A stretch of DNA of 42,365 nucleotides, from positions 1 to 42,365 of the IMG/VR virus record IMGVR_UViG_3300009068_000070. The stretch is one strand, 5' to 3'. Position numbers and translations under genes: made by a program. Positions within the stretch are counted from its first letter, which is position 1. Each line of letters starts with the position of its first letter. The notes beneath the pieces were generated by a model. That model saw only the letters and a list, made by a program, of their open reading frames with translations, ran no database searches and was not told where the DNA came from. Shown piece by piece: positions 1 to 6,458 of this stretch. This DNA is from a virus.

Positions 1-122
1 ACTACATTAGTGGAAACCTTTTGTAAGTCTGCTACGACTTTATTCATTTCATCTGCGCTATTAGCGGTGAAGTCAACGCCTAGTAATTGTGCGCCGTCCC
101 ATAGTGAGTATGTTATTGTCAT
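1..122 (-). CDS. Hypothetical protein, 3' part beyond window
   Basis: An open frame runs leftward off the edge from an ATG at 122; only the first 40 codons are visible (starting MTITYSLWDGAQLLG). A purine-rich stretch (GAAAGAAGAA) ends six bases upstream of the ATG and can serve as ribosome binding site. The visible part has no motif I recognise. It follows two other leftward microproteins and could share their transcript. The direct repeats at 166-207 lie in its leader. Confidence 0.6.
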   Translation of the reverse strand, partial: MTITYSLWDGAQLLGVDFTANSADEMNKVVADLQKVSTNV

Positions 123-165
123 TATCTGTTCTTCTTTCGTTAGTAGTTAGTTAGTTGTTGAGCGG

Positions 166-207
166 TTATTTGCTAGGCTCACCTTTCGGATTATTTGCTA
201 GGCTCAC
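166..207. repeat. Two 17-bp direct repeats
   Basis: TTATTTGCTAGGCTCAC occurs at 166-182 and again at 191-207, 25 bp apart start to start. The copies lie just upstream of the leftward gene at 1-122, so they could be an operator or a slippage duplication. No coding role is evident. Confidence 0.8.
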
Positions 208-254
208 GCTCTAATTCTTATTTAGTTGTTATGCTGTAATTGTAGCCGATAGGG

Positions 255-460
255 CTGACATTTACAAGCGACACGCCGTTAGGCGTTGGTGTGATTATGC
301 TCACACTTGGACTCTATATCGTGTCCATATTCCTCTACAAGTTCCTCGTAGATTTCGTCCATATAGTCTAGATAATCGTTCATTAGATTACCGCCTTTCT
401 TTAGTAAGAGTTTCTTACTTTCTTTATATAATAATCATAGCAGGGGGGACTGACATTTAC
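255..460 (-). repeat. Repeated GTAAATGTCAG element, two copies
   Basis: The 11-mer CTGACATTTAC is present at 255-265 and 450-460 (reads GTAAATGTCAG on the minus strand). In each case TACAAT or TATGAT follows exactly 10 bases downstream on the minus strand, so the copies could be promoters. Alternatively both encode a VNVSP..Y.Y peptide segment, since surrounding codons are also similar. The two readings cannot be separated by eye. Confidence 0.5.
279..383 (-). CDS. Acidic microprotein, 34 aa
   Basis: Complete small frame starting MNDYLDYMDEIYEELVEEYG and ending in a His/Asn-rich tail (EHNHTNA). A good ribosome binding site (AAAGAAAGGCGG) sits about 7 bases before the ATG. It begins 17 bases after the stop of the 41-aa frame at 401-526, suggesting co-translation. 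The strongly acidic N-terminal half should form a helix. Function unknown; small acidic phage proteins often act as inhibitors, but nothing here shows that. Confidence 0.55.
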   Translation of the reverse strand: MNDYLDYMDEIYEELVEEYGHDIESKCEHNHTNA

Positions 461-526
461 CCCATTATTCTCGGGCGTGTCGGAATAAATCTTTGTGAGG
501 TCAATCACACTCACGCTCAAGGTCAT
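401..526 (-). CDS. Possible microprotein, 41 aa
   Basis: Frame starting MTLSVSVIDLTKIYSDTPEN and ending KKVRNSY. There is no Shine-Dalgarno sequence, but a TATAGT -10-like box lies 14 bases before the ATG, so translation from a very short leader is possible. Its stop is followed directly by the ribosome binding site of the next microprotein. The segment VNVSP..YDYYI recurs in a second, start-less frame around 240-300. Could equally be noncoding sequence; low certainty. Confidence 0.3.
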   Translation of the reverse strand: MTLSVSVIDLTKIYSDTPENNGVNVSPPCYDYYIKKVRNSY

Positions 527-642
527 TATGGTATGTGCGGACTATATATACAAAACGGACATTTCAAATACGTGTATCATACAAATTAAAAATTTATTAA
601 CATTTTGTGAAATATGAAATATTAGTAAACTAAAATAATACG

Positions 643-657
643 TGCTATACTAAATAT
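643..657 (+). promoter_or_regulatory. Extended -10 promoter, leaderless start
   Basis: TGC TATACT at 643-651 followed by exactly six bases and the ATG at 658. Transcription should begin at or next to the start codon. No Shine-Dalgarno sequence is present. Confidence 0.7.
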
Positions 658-1305
658 ATGCCAACAGCTGAAGAGTGGGAATCATTTGATAAAACAATTG
701 TAAATTGCTCACCTCCTGGATCAGGCGGAATATTTGCTAGAGAGCTAATAAAAAATAATTTAAAGGTAAAATTAATTTGGGCACGGCATGCTTTAAGTGA
801 ATTAAATCCTGAAGGAATAAATATTTGTATAATAAGGAATCCATACGATTCTTTGGCATCAGGAATAGAGGTTGGTTTTATTGATAAAAATCATAACTCC
901 CAACAAGAAATTGATAATTACGCTTCAAATACTTTTGAATCTACATTAAGAGTTTTGCCAAGACATTTGCAAAACTATTATGAGTTTTTAAATGCTTGTA
1001 CAAATCTTAAATATGTAACTCCAATAAGTTTTGAACTTTTAAAAAATGATCCAGAAAAATTTCTAAAATATATTTCTGAAAAATTTAAAATTGGTTTTAA
1101 AGATAGTAAAAATAGAATTTCCGCAGAAAATACAAAAATACAAATTGCAAACGATCCAAATCATGGGACTAGGGTTCCACGGGATACAACTAGGCTAAGA
1201 AAAGATATTGATGTTGTTGTTCGTGGCTATGGTCCAATTGAAGATGCTTATAAAAAATATATTGTTTTAAGAGATAATATCCAGTTGACTGAAAATATAT
1301 ACTGA
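658..1305 (+). CDS. Sulfotransferase-like protein (paralogue 1)
   Basis: 215 aa. An N-terminal loop NCSPPGSGG (about residues 16-24) resembles the 5'-phosphosulfate-binding loop of PAPS-dependent sulfotransferases. IIRNPYDSLASG (about residues 58-69) resembles the 3'-phosphate-binding motif. A conserved TRVPR motif near residue 171 is shared with the two paralogues at 1318 and 2272. Such enzymes move a sulfonate group from PAPS to a hydroxyl or amine; the acceptor is unknown. It is shorter than typical sulfotransferases, so a nucleotide-binding relative with another role is possible. Translated from a leaderless mRNA. Its TGA stop overlaps the next gene's promoter. Confidence 0.65.
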   Translation: MPTAEEWESFDKTIVNCSPPGSGGIFARELIKNNLKVKLIWARHALSELNPEGINICIIRNPYDSLASGIEVGFIDKNHNSQQEIDNYASNTFESTLRVLPRHLQNYYEFLNACTNLKYVTPISFELLKNDPEKFLKYISEKFKIGFKDSKNRISAENTKIQIANDPNHGTRVPRDTTRLRKDIDVVVRGYGPIEDAYKKYIVLRDNIQLTENIY

Positions 1306-1317
1306 TACAATTAAGTT
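1303..1317 (+). promoter_or_regulatory. Extended -10 promoter, leaderless start
   Basis: TGA TACAAT at 1303-1311, six bases, then ATG at 1318. The TGA is also the stop codon of the preceding gene. Confidence 0.7.
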
Positions 1318-1932
1318 ATGAGCCCATACGATAAAACAATTGTAGTGAACTCTCCACGAGGATCAGGCGGTGTATTCTGTAGAGAGTTGATGAGAAATAA
1401 TTTTGAGGCAGAGATTGTTTGGCCAAGACATCATTTAGAAAAATTTCAAAAGGATGACATAAATATATGTGTAGTAAGAAATCCATATGACGTATTAGCG
1501 TCTGGTTTTGAAGCAGACTATTATTTTATGCCAGAACAATACAAAGACTTTTACATGAACGACTTTGACTTTATTATAAATTGCCATATGCCTATACTGC
1601 TTTCTGAATATTACAGATTTATGGTTGCATGCAAAAAACTTGACTATGTTACTCCAATAAGCTTTGAATTTTTAACAGAGCAGTCAGATAAATTTTTAAA
1701 TCACATGAGTAAAAAATTTGATATTATTTTTAAGCCTAACTATAAGACGGCTGAGACAATAAAAGATCAAATTGCAAATCAGTCAGAAATAAGTACACGA
1801 GTGCCTAGAGAAAAAACTGAACTTAGAAAAAAAGTTGATGAATATGTAAATAATTACGAGCCACTTAATCATGCCTACAAAGAATATCTTATTTATAGGG
1901 ATGCTATCCAGTCAACTGAAAATATGCTATAA
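1318..1932 (+). CDS. Sulfotransferase-like protein (paralogue 2)
   Basis: 204 aa, clearly paralogous to the gene at 658. It has NSPRGSGGVFCRELM near residue 12 (phosphosulfate-loop-like), VVRNPYDVLASG near residue 51 (3'-phosphate-binding-like), PISFEFL in the middle and TRVPREKTELRKK near the C terminus. Both genes end with almost the same codons (IQSTEN versus IQLTEN), consistent with tandem duplication. The start has no ribosome binding site and lies six bases after a -10 box. The TAA stop falls inside the next gene's TATAAT box. Function inferred only from the motifs. Confidence 0.65.
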   Translation: MSPYDKTIVVNSPRGSGGVFCRELMRNNFEAEIVWPRHHLEKFQKDDINICVVRNPYDVLASGFEADYYFMPEQYKDFYMNDFDFIINCHMPILLSEYYRFMVACKKLDYVTPISFEFLTEQSDKFLNHMSKKFDIIFKPNYKTAETIKDQIANQSEISTRVPREKTELRKKVDEYVNNYEPLNHAYKEYLIYRDAIQSTENML

Positions 1933-1939
1933 TAATATT
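1925..1939 (+). promoter_or_regulatory. Extended -10 promoter, leaderless start
   Basis: TGC TATAAT at 1925-1933, six bases, then ATG at 1940. The box overlaps the stop codon of the upstream gene. It probably also transcribes the tRNA 120 bp downstream. Confidence 0.7.
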
Positions 1940-2059
1940 ATGAAATGTGACTTTTGTGAAAACCCAAAGTATGTTGAGCGTATTAACGCTAAAGGCATAC
2001 TTGAAAACTTTTGCACTAATTGCATTGAAAAATTAGTGGCGGGAAACCGAATACGCTAG
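1940..2059 (+). CDS. Zinc-binding microprotein, 39 aa
   Basis: MKCDFCENPKYVERINAKG, then a second Cys pair (CTNC): a CxxC...CxxC arrangement that should bind one zinc ion as a mini zinc ribbon. The ATG is chosen because a perfect extended -10 box ends six bases upstream, the rule seen for several genes here; an upstream ATG at 1871 in the same frame would overlap the preceding gene without a promoter or ribosome binding site. The tRNA begins six bases after the stop. Possible role as a small adaptor or nucleic-acid-binding protein; unproven. Confidence 0.65.
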   Translation: MKCDFCENPKYVERINAKGILENFCTNCIEKLVAGNRIR

Positions 2060-2065
2060 TCCCTA

Positions 2066-2140
2066 GGGGATATAGCTTAATCTGGTTAAAGCACTTGTCT
2101 TATATACAATAGATTCTGGGTTCAAATCCCAGTATCCCTA
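2066..2140 (+). tRNA. tRNA-Ile, anticodon UAU
   Basis: A cloverleaf folds by hand. Acceptor GGGGATA pairs with TATCCCT (first pair G-U) with discriminator A2140. D stem GCTT/AAGC encloses a loop containing GG. Anticodon stem CTTGT/ACAAT has its outermost pair (C-U) mismatched. The anticodon loop CTTATAT has TAT at 2101-2103, followed by a five-base variable loop. T stem CTGGG/CCCAG encloses TTCAAAT. CCA is not encoded. The anticodon reads AUA, a codon used often in this genome and usually rare in GC-richer hosts, so it probably relieves codon mismatch. Confidence 0.85.
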
Positions 2141-2154
2141 CAATGGAGTAGAAT

Positions 2155-2262
2155 ATGAATAATAACGTAATAGTACCTGATGAATGGCCAAAACATAAAA
2201 AAATTAAATTTCTTGGCATAACATTAATTGCTATAGTTTTAATATTAGTAATTTCAATTTAG
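2155..2262 (+). CDS. Small membrane protein, 35 aa
   Basis: Starts MNNNVIVPDEWPKHKKIKFL, then a hydrophobic helix (GITLIAIVLILVISI) to the end: a single C-terminal membrane segment with a basic cytoplasmic flank. GGAG lies 8 bases before the ATG, directly after the tRNA. Its stop overlaps the AGGAG of the next gene, so translation is probably coupled. No family recognised. Confidence 0.55.
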   Translation: MNNNVIVPDEWPKHKKIKFLGITLIAIVLILVISI

Positions 2263-2271
2263 GAGTTATAT

Positions 2272-2892
2272 ATGGCTAAAGTAAAGATAGCTTGCCCTGC
2301 AGGATCAGGAATGAATTTTGCACAACAATTACTTCAGCTTTCTTTTTACAATGCTGAAGATCAATTTCCAACTGGCGGACATGAAAGAAAAGATATTTTA
2401 GAAGAAGTTCCAACATTGGTTATTGTTAGAAATCCTTATGATGCTATTGCTTCTGGTGCAGAAAGATGGCTCAAGTCATCTGATCATGAAGCATTTAAAA
2501 ACAATACAGATTTAATAGATGATTTAGATATAGATAATATAGTTAAACGTATTGAAGGAGAAAATTTTAGATATGTAGAATTTCTTAAAGATATAGAAAG
2601 TCTTTCACACGTTAAACTTTTTACATTTGATTTTCTTACACAAAATCCACAAGCTTTTGTAAAAGAAGTAGCAAAATATTTTAAAATTAAAAATGAAATT
2701 ACCATAAGATCTATTCCAGAGGTATTGCAAGTAGTAGTAGATTCTGGCAATGCAAATAGAATACCTCGTGAAAAAAGTGCGGGAAGAAAACAAATAGAGA
2801 ATCTAATTATCAATATTTATAAAGAAAAAGAATTTGATGCTTTAAAAATTTATTCATCTCTAAAAGAAAAATTAGATAAGGAACTAATATAA
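2272..2892 (+). CDS. Sulfotransferase-like protein (paralogue 3)
   Basis: 206 aa, more diverged member of the local family. ACPAGSGMNFAQQLL (residues 7-21) matches the glycine-rich phosphosulfate-loop position, IVRNPYDAIASGAER (about residues 45-59) the 3'-phosphate site, and NRIPREKSAGRKQ the C-terminal R.PR motif. Unlike the other two it has a conventional ribosome binding site (AGGAG). The SGNH-like gene starts two bases after its stop, so the two form an operon. Acceptor unknown; together with its neighbours it may modify a glycan or virion protein, which is inference. Confidence 0.6.
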   Translation: MAKVKIACPAGSGMNFAQQLLQLSFYNAEDQFPTGGHERKDILEEVPTLVIVRNPYDAIASGAERWLKSSDHEAFKNNTDLIDDLDIDNIVKRIEGENFRYVEFLKDIESLSHVKLFTFDFLTQNPQAFVKEVAKYFKIKNEITIRSIPEVLQVVVDSGNANRIPREKSAGRKQIENLIINIYKEKEFDALKIYSSLKEKLDKELI

Positions 2893-2893
2893 A

Positions 2894-3556
2894 ATGAAAA
2901 ACATATACATGCTTAGCGATTGTCATTTGTCTAGAGCAATTGAACACTACTACCCAGAAAAATATGAAGTAAATTTTATTCCTTGGCCTAAAGCTGGTCT
3001 TAAAATGCATGGATTTAATATTGAGTCATTAAAAGAAACAGATGAGCTATCTTCTGGTGTTGAAATTCAAAGGACTGTTAACCATGAGCCACAACCATTT
3101 TCAATTATTAAAGATGATGGTGTGTTAGTTATTTGGATGGGATATGTCGACATTAGAACATTCTTGTCTAGATATGAAAATGCAGATGAAACAGTAAAAA
3201 ACTTTATTGACGATATAAAAAAGAACTTTCCTAGTTCACAAGTTGTAATCATAGAGCCATTACCTCAGTTTACTGAGATGCTTTTAAAGCATGAAGGAAT
3301 TAGTCCATATTACACACATGAGCAAAGATTAAATCAAAATAAATTGTTTTTGTCTGCACTACATAAGTATGCAAAAGAAGCGGGATTTGAAATAGTGATT
3401 ACTCAGCAAGATATATTAGATGCATTGGGAGTTCCTGAGCTAACTCCATCTATGACGCATACAGATGCACCCCATCCAGTAGACGGATTACATCCTGATC
3501 ATATGGTCAAGATATGGAACCTGTTTGCTGAAAAATTAAGTCCGTTAGCTATCTAG
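2894..3556 (+). CDS. SGNH/GDSL-hydrolase-like protein
   Basis: 220 aa. The N terminus MLSDCHLSRAIEHYYP carries a Ser in the position of the GDS nucleophile block. IWMGYVDIR (about residue 77) sits where the G.ND block of SGNH hydrolases is expected, and DGLHPDHM near the C terminus is a typical DxxH catalytic block. Such enzymes remove or transfer acyl groups on glycans and lipids. Blocks I and III are atypical, so a non-catalytic relative is possible. Its last 8 bases overlap the end of the convergent methyltransferase gene. Confidence 0.6.
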   Translation: MKNIYMLSDCHLSRAIEHYYPEKYEVNFIPWPKAGLKMHGFNIESLKETDELSSGVEIQRTVNHEPQPFSIIKDDGVLVIWMGYVDIRTFLSRYENADETVKNFIDDIKKNFPSSQVVIIEPLPQFTEMLLKHEGISPYYTHEQRLNQNKLFLSALHKYAKEAGFEIVITQQDILDALGVPELTPSMTHTDAPHPVDGLHPDHMVKIWNLFAEKLSPLAI

Positions 3557-4181
3557 TTATTACTAAAATACCAGCAGGCAAAGTTTGAATATCTCTACCT
3601 ATTGAAGCAGCTAAATCTTGTACAGCTTTTACGGCACCAGTAGAATAGTTATCGTGTGTATCTACCATTAAAATACCACCATCTACAATTTTATAGAATA
3701 AATTTTCTAGTACATTTTTTGTAGGCTCATATGTAGAAAGGTCTACATAAAGCAAAGATATTTTTTCTACTTTATCTAGTTCTGCTAATGAATTTACAGA
3801 TACATTTTCAAAAGTAGATATATTTTTATCAAATATTTCACGGTTAGGCTTAAAGGTATGTTCTTTATAAAATTCGTTATCAAATTCTCCTACATTTGTT
3901 ATTCCTTCAAAAGAATCAAACAGATATACGGTAGATTTTGCGTTACTTGCTATAAAGAAAGATTGTTCTCCATTGTGTACTCCACATTGAACAAAGTTAC
4001 CTTCAATTGATTTAATTTGTTTAATTGCGCTATAGAGCACATAGTATCTTTCCCATTCTGGAAATGATTTAATATTAGCTTTGCCAATTATTTCCATGGC
4101 AACTTCAGCTTGCTTGTCTACAATAGACATAAATTCTGGATCAAGTACTTTGTCAGCCCATGGCTCAATTGTATAGTTCAT
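3549..4181 (-). CDS. TylF-like SAM-dependent O-methyltransferase
   Basis: 210 aa. FVQCGVHNGEQSFFIA is the SAM-binding glycine region, VYLFDSFEGI the TylF/MycF-type DSFEG motif, LLYVDLSTYEPTKNVLENL the D.D.Y metal and acceptor region, and DGGILMVDTHDNYS the pGG...DD-like segment (here VDTHD). The family methylates sugar hydroxyls in natural products and polysaccharides. The start MNYTIEPW is chosen because TATAAT ends six bases upstream on the minus strand; an in-frame ATG 33 bases further out lies in the promoter. Acceptor unknown. Confidence 0.75.
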   Translation of the reverse strand: MNYTIEPWADKVLDPEFMSIVDKQAEVAMEIIGKANIKSFPEWERYYVLYSAIKQIKSIEGNFVQCGVHNGEQSFFIASNAKSTVYLFDSFEGITNVGEFDNEFYKEHTFKPNREIFDKNISTFENVSVNSLAELDKVEKISLLYVDLSTYEPTKNVLENLFYKIVDGGILMVDTHDNYSTGAVKAVQDLAASIGRDIQTLPAGILVITR

Positions 4182-4195
4182 ATAACTATTATACA
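4182..4195 (-). promoter_or_regulatory. -10 promoter box, leaderless start
   Basis: On the minus strand TG TATAAT (4188-4195) is followed by six bases and the ATG at 4181. It is divergent from the rightward box at 4233-4238. Confidence 0.7.
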
Positions 4196-4232
4196 GTATA
4201 AAATTACTAGTCAACTAGAATATTATGTATAG

Positions 4233-4244
4233 TATAATTACTAT
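4233..4244 (+). promoter_or_regulatory. -10 promoter box, leaderless start
   Basis: TATAAT at 4233-4238, six bases, then ATG at 4245. The 63-bp gap between the divergent genes thus holds two back-to-back leaderless promoters. Confidence 0.65.
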
Positions 4245-4382
4245 ATGATTAAAAAATATTGTAAAAGGTTTATGATACCTACATTGATATTCTTTTCTGT
4301 TAGCATATTCATATATGATCAGATTAGAAAAATTGGCGGGATAAAAGATCTCTTTGACATAGAGGACGATAGTGAACTATAA
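4245..4382 (+). CDS. Small membrane protein, 45 aa
   Basis: MIKKYCKRF, then a hydrophobic segment (MIPTLIFFSVSIFIY, about residues 10-24) and a charged tail (DIEDDSEL). Predicted single-pass membrane protein with basic residues inside. The start follows a TATAAT box by six bases. No family recognised. Confidence 0.55.
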   Translation: MIKKYCKRFMIPTLIFFSVSIFIYDQIRKIGGIKDLFDIEDDSEL

Positions 4383-4543
4383 GAAGTGGAAAGTATATAT
4401 ATTCCTAATTAGATTCTCCTTGTCGCTTATGAGTCTATATCTCGTCCTACTTGCTACTGGGAAAATTTAGAATATTACCGTAACGGGTTATTTTGGCCCC
4501 TCCCTGTCCTTGGGTAGGCAAATAGCCTAGTAAAGGCTTAGAG

Positions 4544-4557
4544 AGCCTCTAGAGGCT
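4544..4557. repeat. 14-bp perfect palindrome
   Basis: AGCCTCTAGAGGCT equals its own reverse complement. It lies 24 bp left of the parS match. It could be a dimeric protein-binding site or a hairpin stem. Confidence 0.8.
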
Positions 4558-4581
4558 TTATACGGGGTATATCAGATAAGA

Positions 4582-4597
4582 TGTTTCACGTGGAACA
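4582..4597. other. parS: parS centromere-like site
   Basis: TGTTTCACGTGGAACA; its reverse complement TGTTCCACGTGAAACA matches the bacterial chromosomal parS consensus TGTTNCACGTGAAACA at all 15 specified positions. parS is the loading site for ParB, the CTP-dependent clamp of the ParABS segregation system. No ParA or ParB gene is in this window, so the site would be read by a host ParB or by one encoded elsewhere in the phage. Confidence 0.8.
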
Positions 4598-4678
4598 ATA
4601 TGTTACAGTTGACTAGAATGTGTTCTTCTCGCCGACGCACTTTTTTTCGCACTATATAACACTGAATTTACGAAAAGG

Positions 4679-4690
4679 TATAATAATAAT
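4679..4690 (+). promoter_or_regulatory. -10 promoter box, leaderless start
   Basis: TATAAT at 4679-4684, six bases (AATAAT), then ATG at 4691. No ribosome binding site. Confidence 0.65.
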
Positions 4691-6187
4691 ATGGATAAAA
4701 AGAATATAGTTATAGTTGGTGGCGGAACCGCTGGCTGGCTATCTGCTTTATTTGCTCAGCAAAGACACCCTGATCAAAACGTGGTACTGGTAGAAAGCGA
4801 AGAGATTGGAATCTTAGGCGCTGGAGAAGGAACTGTACCACAGCTCTTAAAATTACTACAAACACTCGGCATTAGCCTAAGAGATTTAATTGCTAACACT
4901 AAATCAACTATAAAAAATGGTATTTTATTTACAAACTGGTCTAACGACGGCGGCAAGTACATGCACGGGTTTACCTTTGAGCAAAACATATCCCCTTTTA
5001 TTAAATCAATTGAATTTAAAGACAAACACTTTCTTAACTCAAGAATATTTGCTTATGCCAACAAAATGGCGGATGAAGATCATTGCTACTATACTATGAT
5101 ATCTGATCAAAACCGTGTTCCATATGGTAATGCAGATTTAAATTATAAATATTACTCACAACACGCTTTTCACTTTGATGCTAGAGAGATGGCAAAATAC
5201 TTAAAGTCTATAGCGACAGAAAGAGGCGTGGGGCATATTGAAGGCAGAGTAATTGATTGCGATATAGAAGGCTTAAACATAAATTCAATTACCCTAGAAG
5301 ACAAAACAAAGGTTCCTGTAGATTTTCTTGTAGATTGCACTGGGTTTGCTAGATACTTTATTAAAAAGATGGGTGGTAAATGGATTAGTTACTCCGACAC
5401 CCTTCCAGCAAACTCCGCACAAGCATTCTTTTTAAAAATGGAAAACCCAGAAGAGATAGAGCCATATACAGAATCTACTGCTACCGATTTTGGATGGACT
5501 TGGAAGATTCCTTTGCAGCACAGATACGGATGTGGGTATGTTTATGATTCAAGACTTGTTTCTAACGAAGATGTAAAGAAAGAGATTGTAGAAAAGTACG
5601 GAGATGTACAGTTTGTAAAGCATTTTACATTTGACCCAGGAACATTTGAAAAAATTTGGATTGGAAACTGTCTTGCTGTTGGGTTATCTGCTGGTTTTGT
5701 AGAGCCACTAGAGGCAACATCGTTACAAATGACTGCAACAACCTTAAGTAGAGCCTTTCATTCAGAAGTAGATATCTTTAACCCATTGAGTCTGCGAGAA
5801 AGAATTAATAATGGTGCTTTTAAAGATTCTGAATCAGTAAAAGAATTTATATACTTACACTATATGACAAATAAAACAAACAACAGTTTTTGGAAAGATT
5901 TTATTTTAAACAACAAAATGCCAGAGCCTTTAAAATCTGTATACGATGATTTTATAAATGTTAAACTTATCCACGACTATGATTTAATGTGGCCAGAGTA
6001 TAGCTACTACATAGTTGCTTATGGCAACGGTATAATGGATCAGGAAAAACTAATAAAGTTTTCCAATGAAAACCTAGAAAGCTTCTCTGATCAAATATAT
6101 GCAAACTTTAAGTTAAAAAAAGAGCTTGCAAATAATAGTGCTAAACATTTTGATTTCTTAAAGTTTAACGGAGGATTTAATGAGTAA
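4691..6187 (+). CDS. Flavin-dependent (tryptophan-type) halogenase
   Basis: 498 aa, usual size for the family. VGGGTAGW at residues 9-16 is the FAD-binding GxGxxG motif of these halogenases. Lys75 in STIKNGILF aligns with the catalytic lysine (Lys79 of PrnA) that guides hypohalous acid. WTWKIP at 269-274 is the diagnostic WxWxIP motif, and Glu341 in FVEPLEATS occupies the position of the second catalytic residue. The enzyme would use FADH2, O2 and halide to halogenate an electron-rich substrate. A viral relative (VirX1 of a cyanophage) is known. Substrate unknown; no flavin reductase is nearby. Leaderless start; overlaps the next gene by 8 bases. Confidence 0.9.
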   Translation: MDKKNIVIVGGGTAGWLSALFAQQRHPDQNVVLVESEEIGILGAGEGTVPQLLKLLQTLGISLRDLIANTKSTIKNGILFTNWSNDGGKYMHGFTFEQNISPFIKSIEFKDKHFLNSRIFAYANKMADEDHCYYTMISDQNRVPYGNADLNYKYYSQHAFHFDAREMAKYLKSIATERGVGHIEGRVIDCDIEGLNINSITLEDKTKVPVDFLVDCTGFARYFIKKMGGKWISYSDTLPANSAQAFFLKMENPEEIEPYTESTATDFGWTWKIPLQHRYGCGYVYDSRLVSNEDVKKEIVEKYGDVQFVKHFTFDPGTFEKIWIGNCLAVGLSAGFVEPLEATSLQMTATTLSRAFHSEVDIFNPLSLRERINNGAFKDSESVKEFIYLHYMTNKTNNSFWKDFILNNKMPEPLKSVYDDFINVKLIHDYDLMWPEYSYYIVAYGNGIMDQEKLIKFSNENLESFSDQIYANFKLKKELANNSAKHFDFLKFNGGFNE

Positions 6188-6458
6188 TATAAAATATGTA
6201 TTGTCACAGATGGGCAGTAGGTCTTATTGGAACAAGGTTAATTTTATAGAGTTTATATCATTTATGACTAAGGTTACTATTATTGTTCCAGGCCTGCTTT
6301 TTGGAAAACAATGGTGGTGGCTCTATATATTTGCATTAATTTCCAGCATGTCTCTTATTTGGACATCAACTAGAAAGACTTTGCCAACTATTATTATATT
6401 TAACATAATTTGGTGCTGCCTAGCTACTTCAGCTATCCTTAAACACTTTTTGCTTTAG
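6180..6458 (+). CDS. Small integral membrane protein, 92 aa
   Basis: Three hydrophobic segments (about residues 30-41, 46-60 and 69-90) after a soluble N terminus MSNIKYVLSQMGSRSYW. GGAGG lies 5 bases before the ATG, inside the halogenase gene, so translation is coupled to the halogenase. Its stop overlaps the stop of the convergent oxygenase by 4 bases. Function unknown; tight coupling suggests it works with the halogenase or anchors it to the membrane. Confidence 0.7.
   Translation: MSNIKYVLSQMGSRSYWNKVNFIEFISFMTKVTIIVPGLLFGKQWWWLYIFALISSMSLIWTSTRKTLPTIIIFNIIWCCLATSAILKHFLL

Larger units (their letters stand above)
4383..4690. other. Noncoding island with parS and palindrome
   Basis: About 308 bp with no convincing frame on either strand and visibly higher GC than its surroundings (for example 4497-4560). 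It contains a 14-bp perfect palindrome (4544-4557), a perfect parS consensus (4582-4597), several short AGCC/GGCT inverted repeats, and the halogenase promoter at its right end. It looks like a cis-acting region (partition, origin or structured RNA) rather than decayed coding sequence. Confidence 0.7.

Noticed and set aside
4182-4214. Longer N terminus of the methyltransferase (MTSNFILYNSY)
   Set aside because: Those 33 bases contain the TATAAT box; the shorter start fits the six-base leaderless rule and the family length.
4608-4660. Short frame MCSSRRRTFFRTI near 4618
   Set aside because: Only 13 codons, no ribosome binding site, inside the noncoding island.
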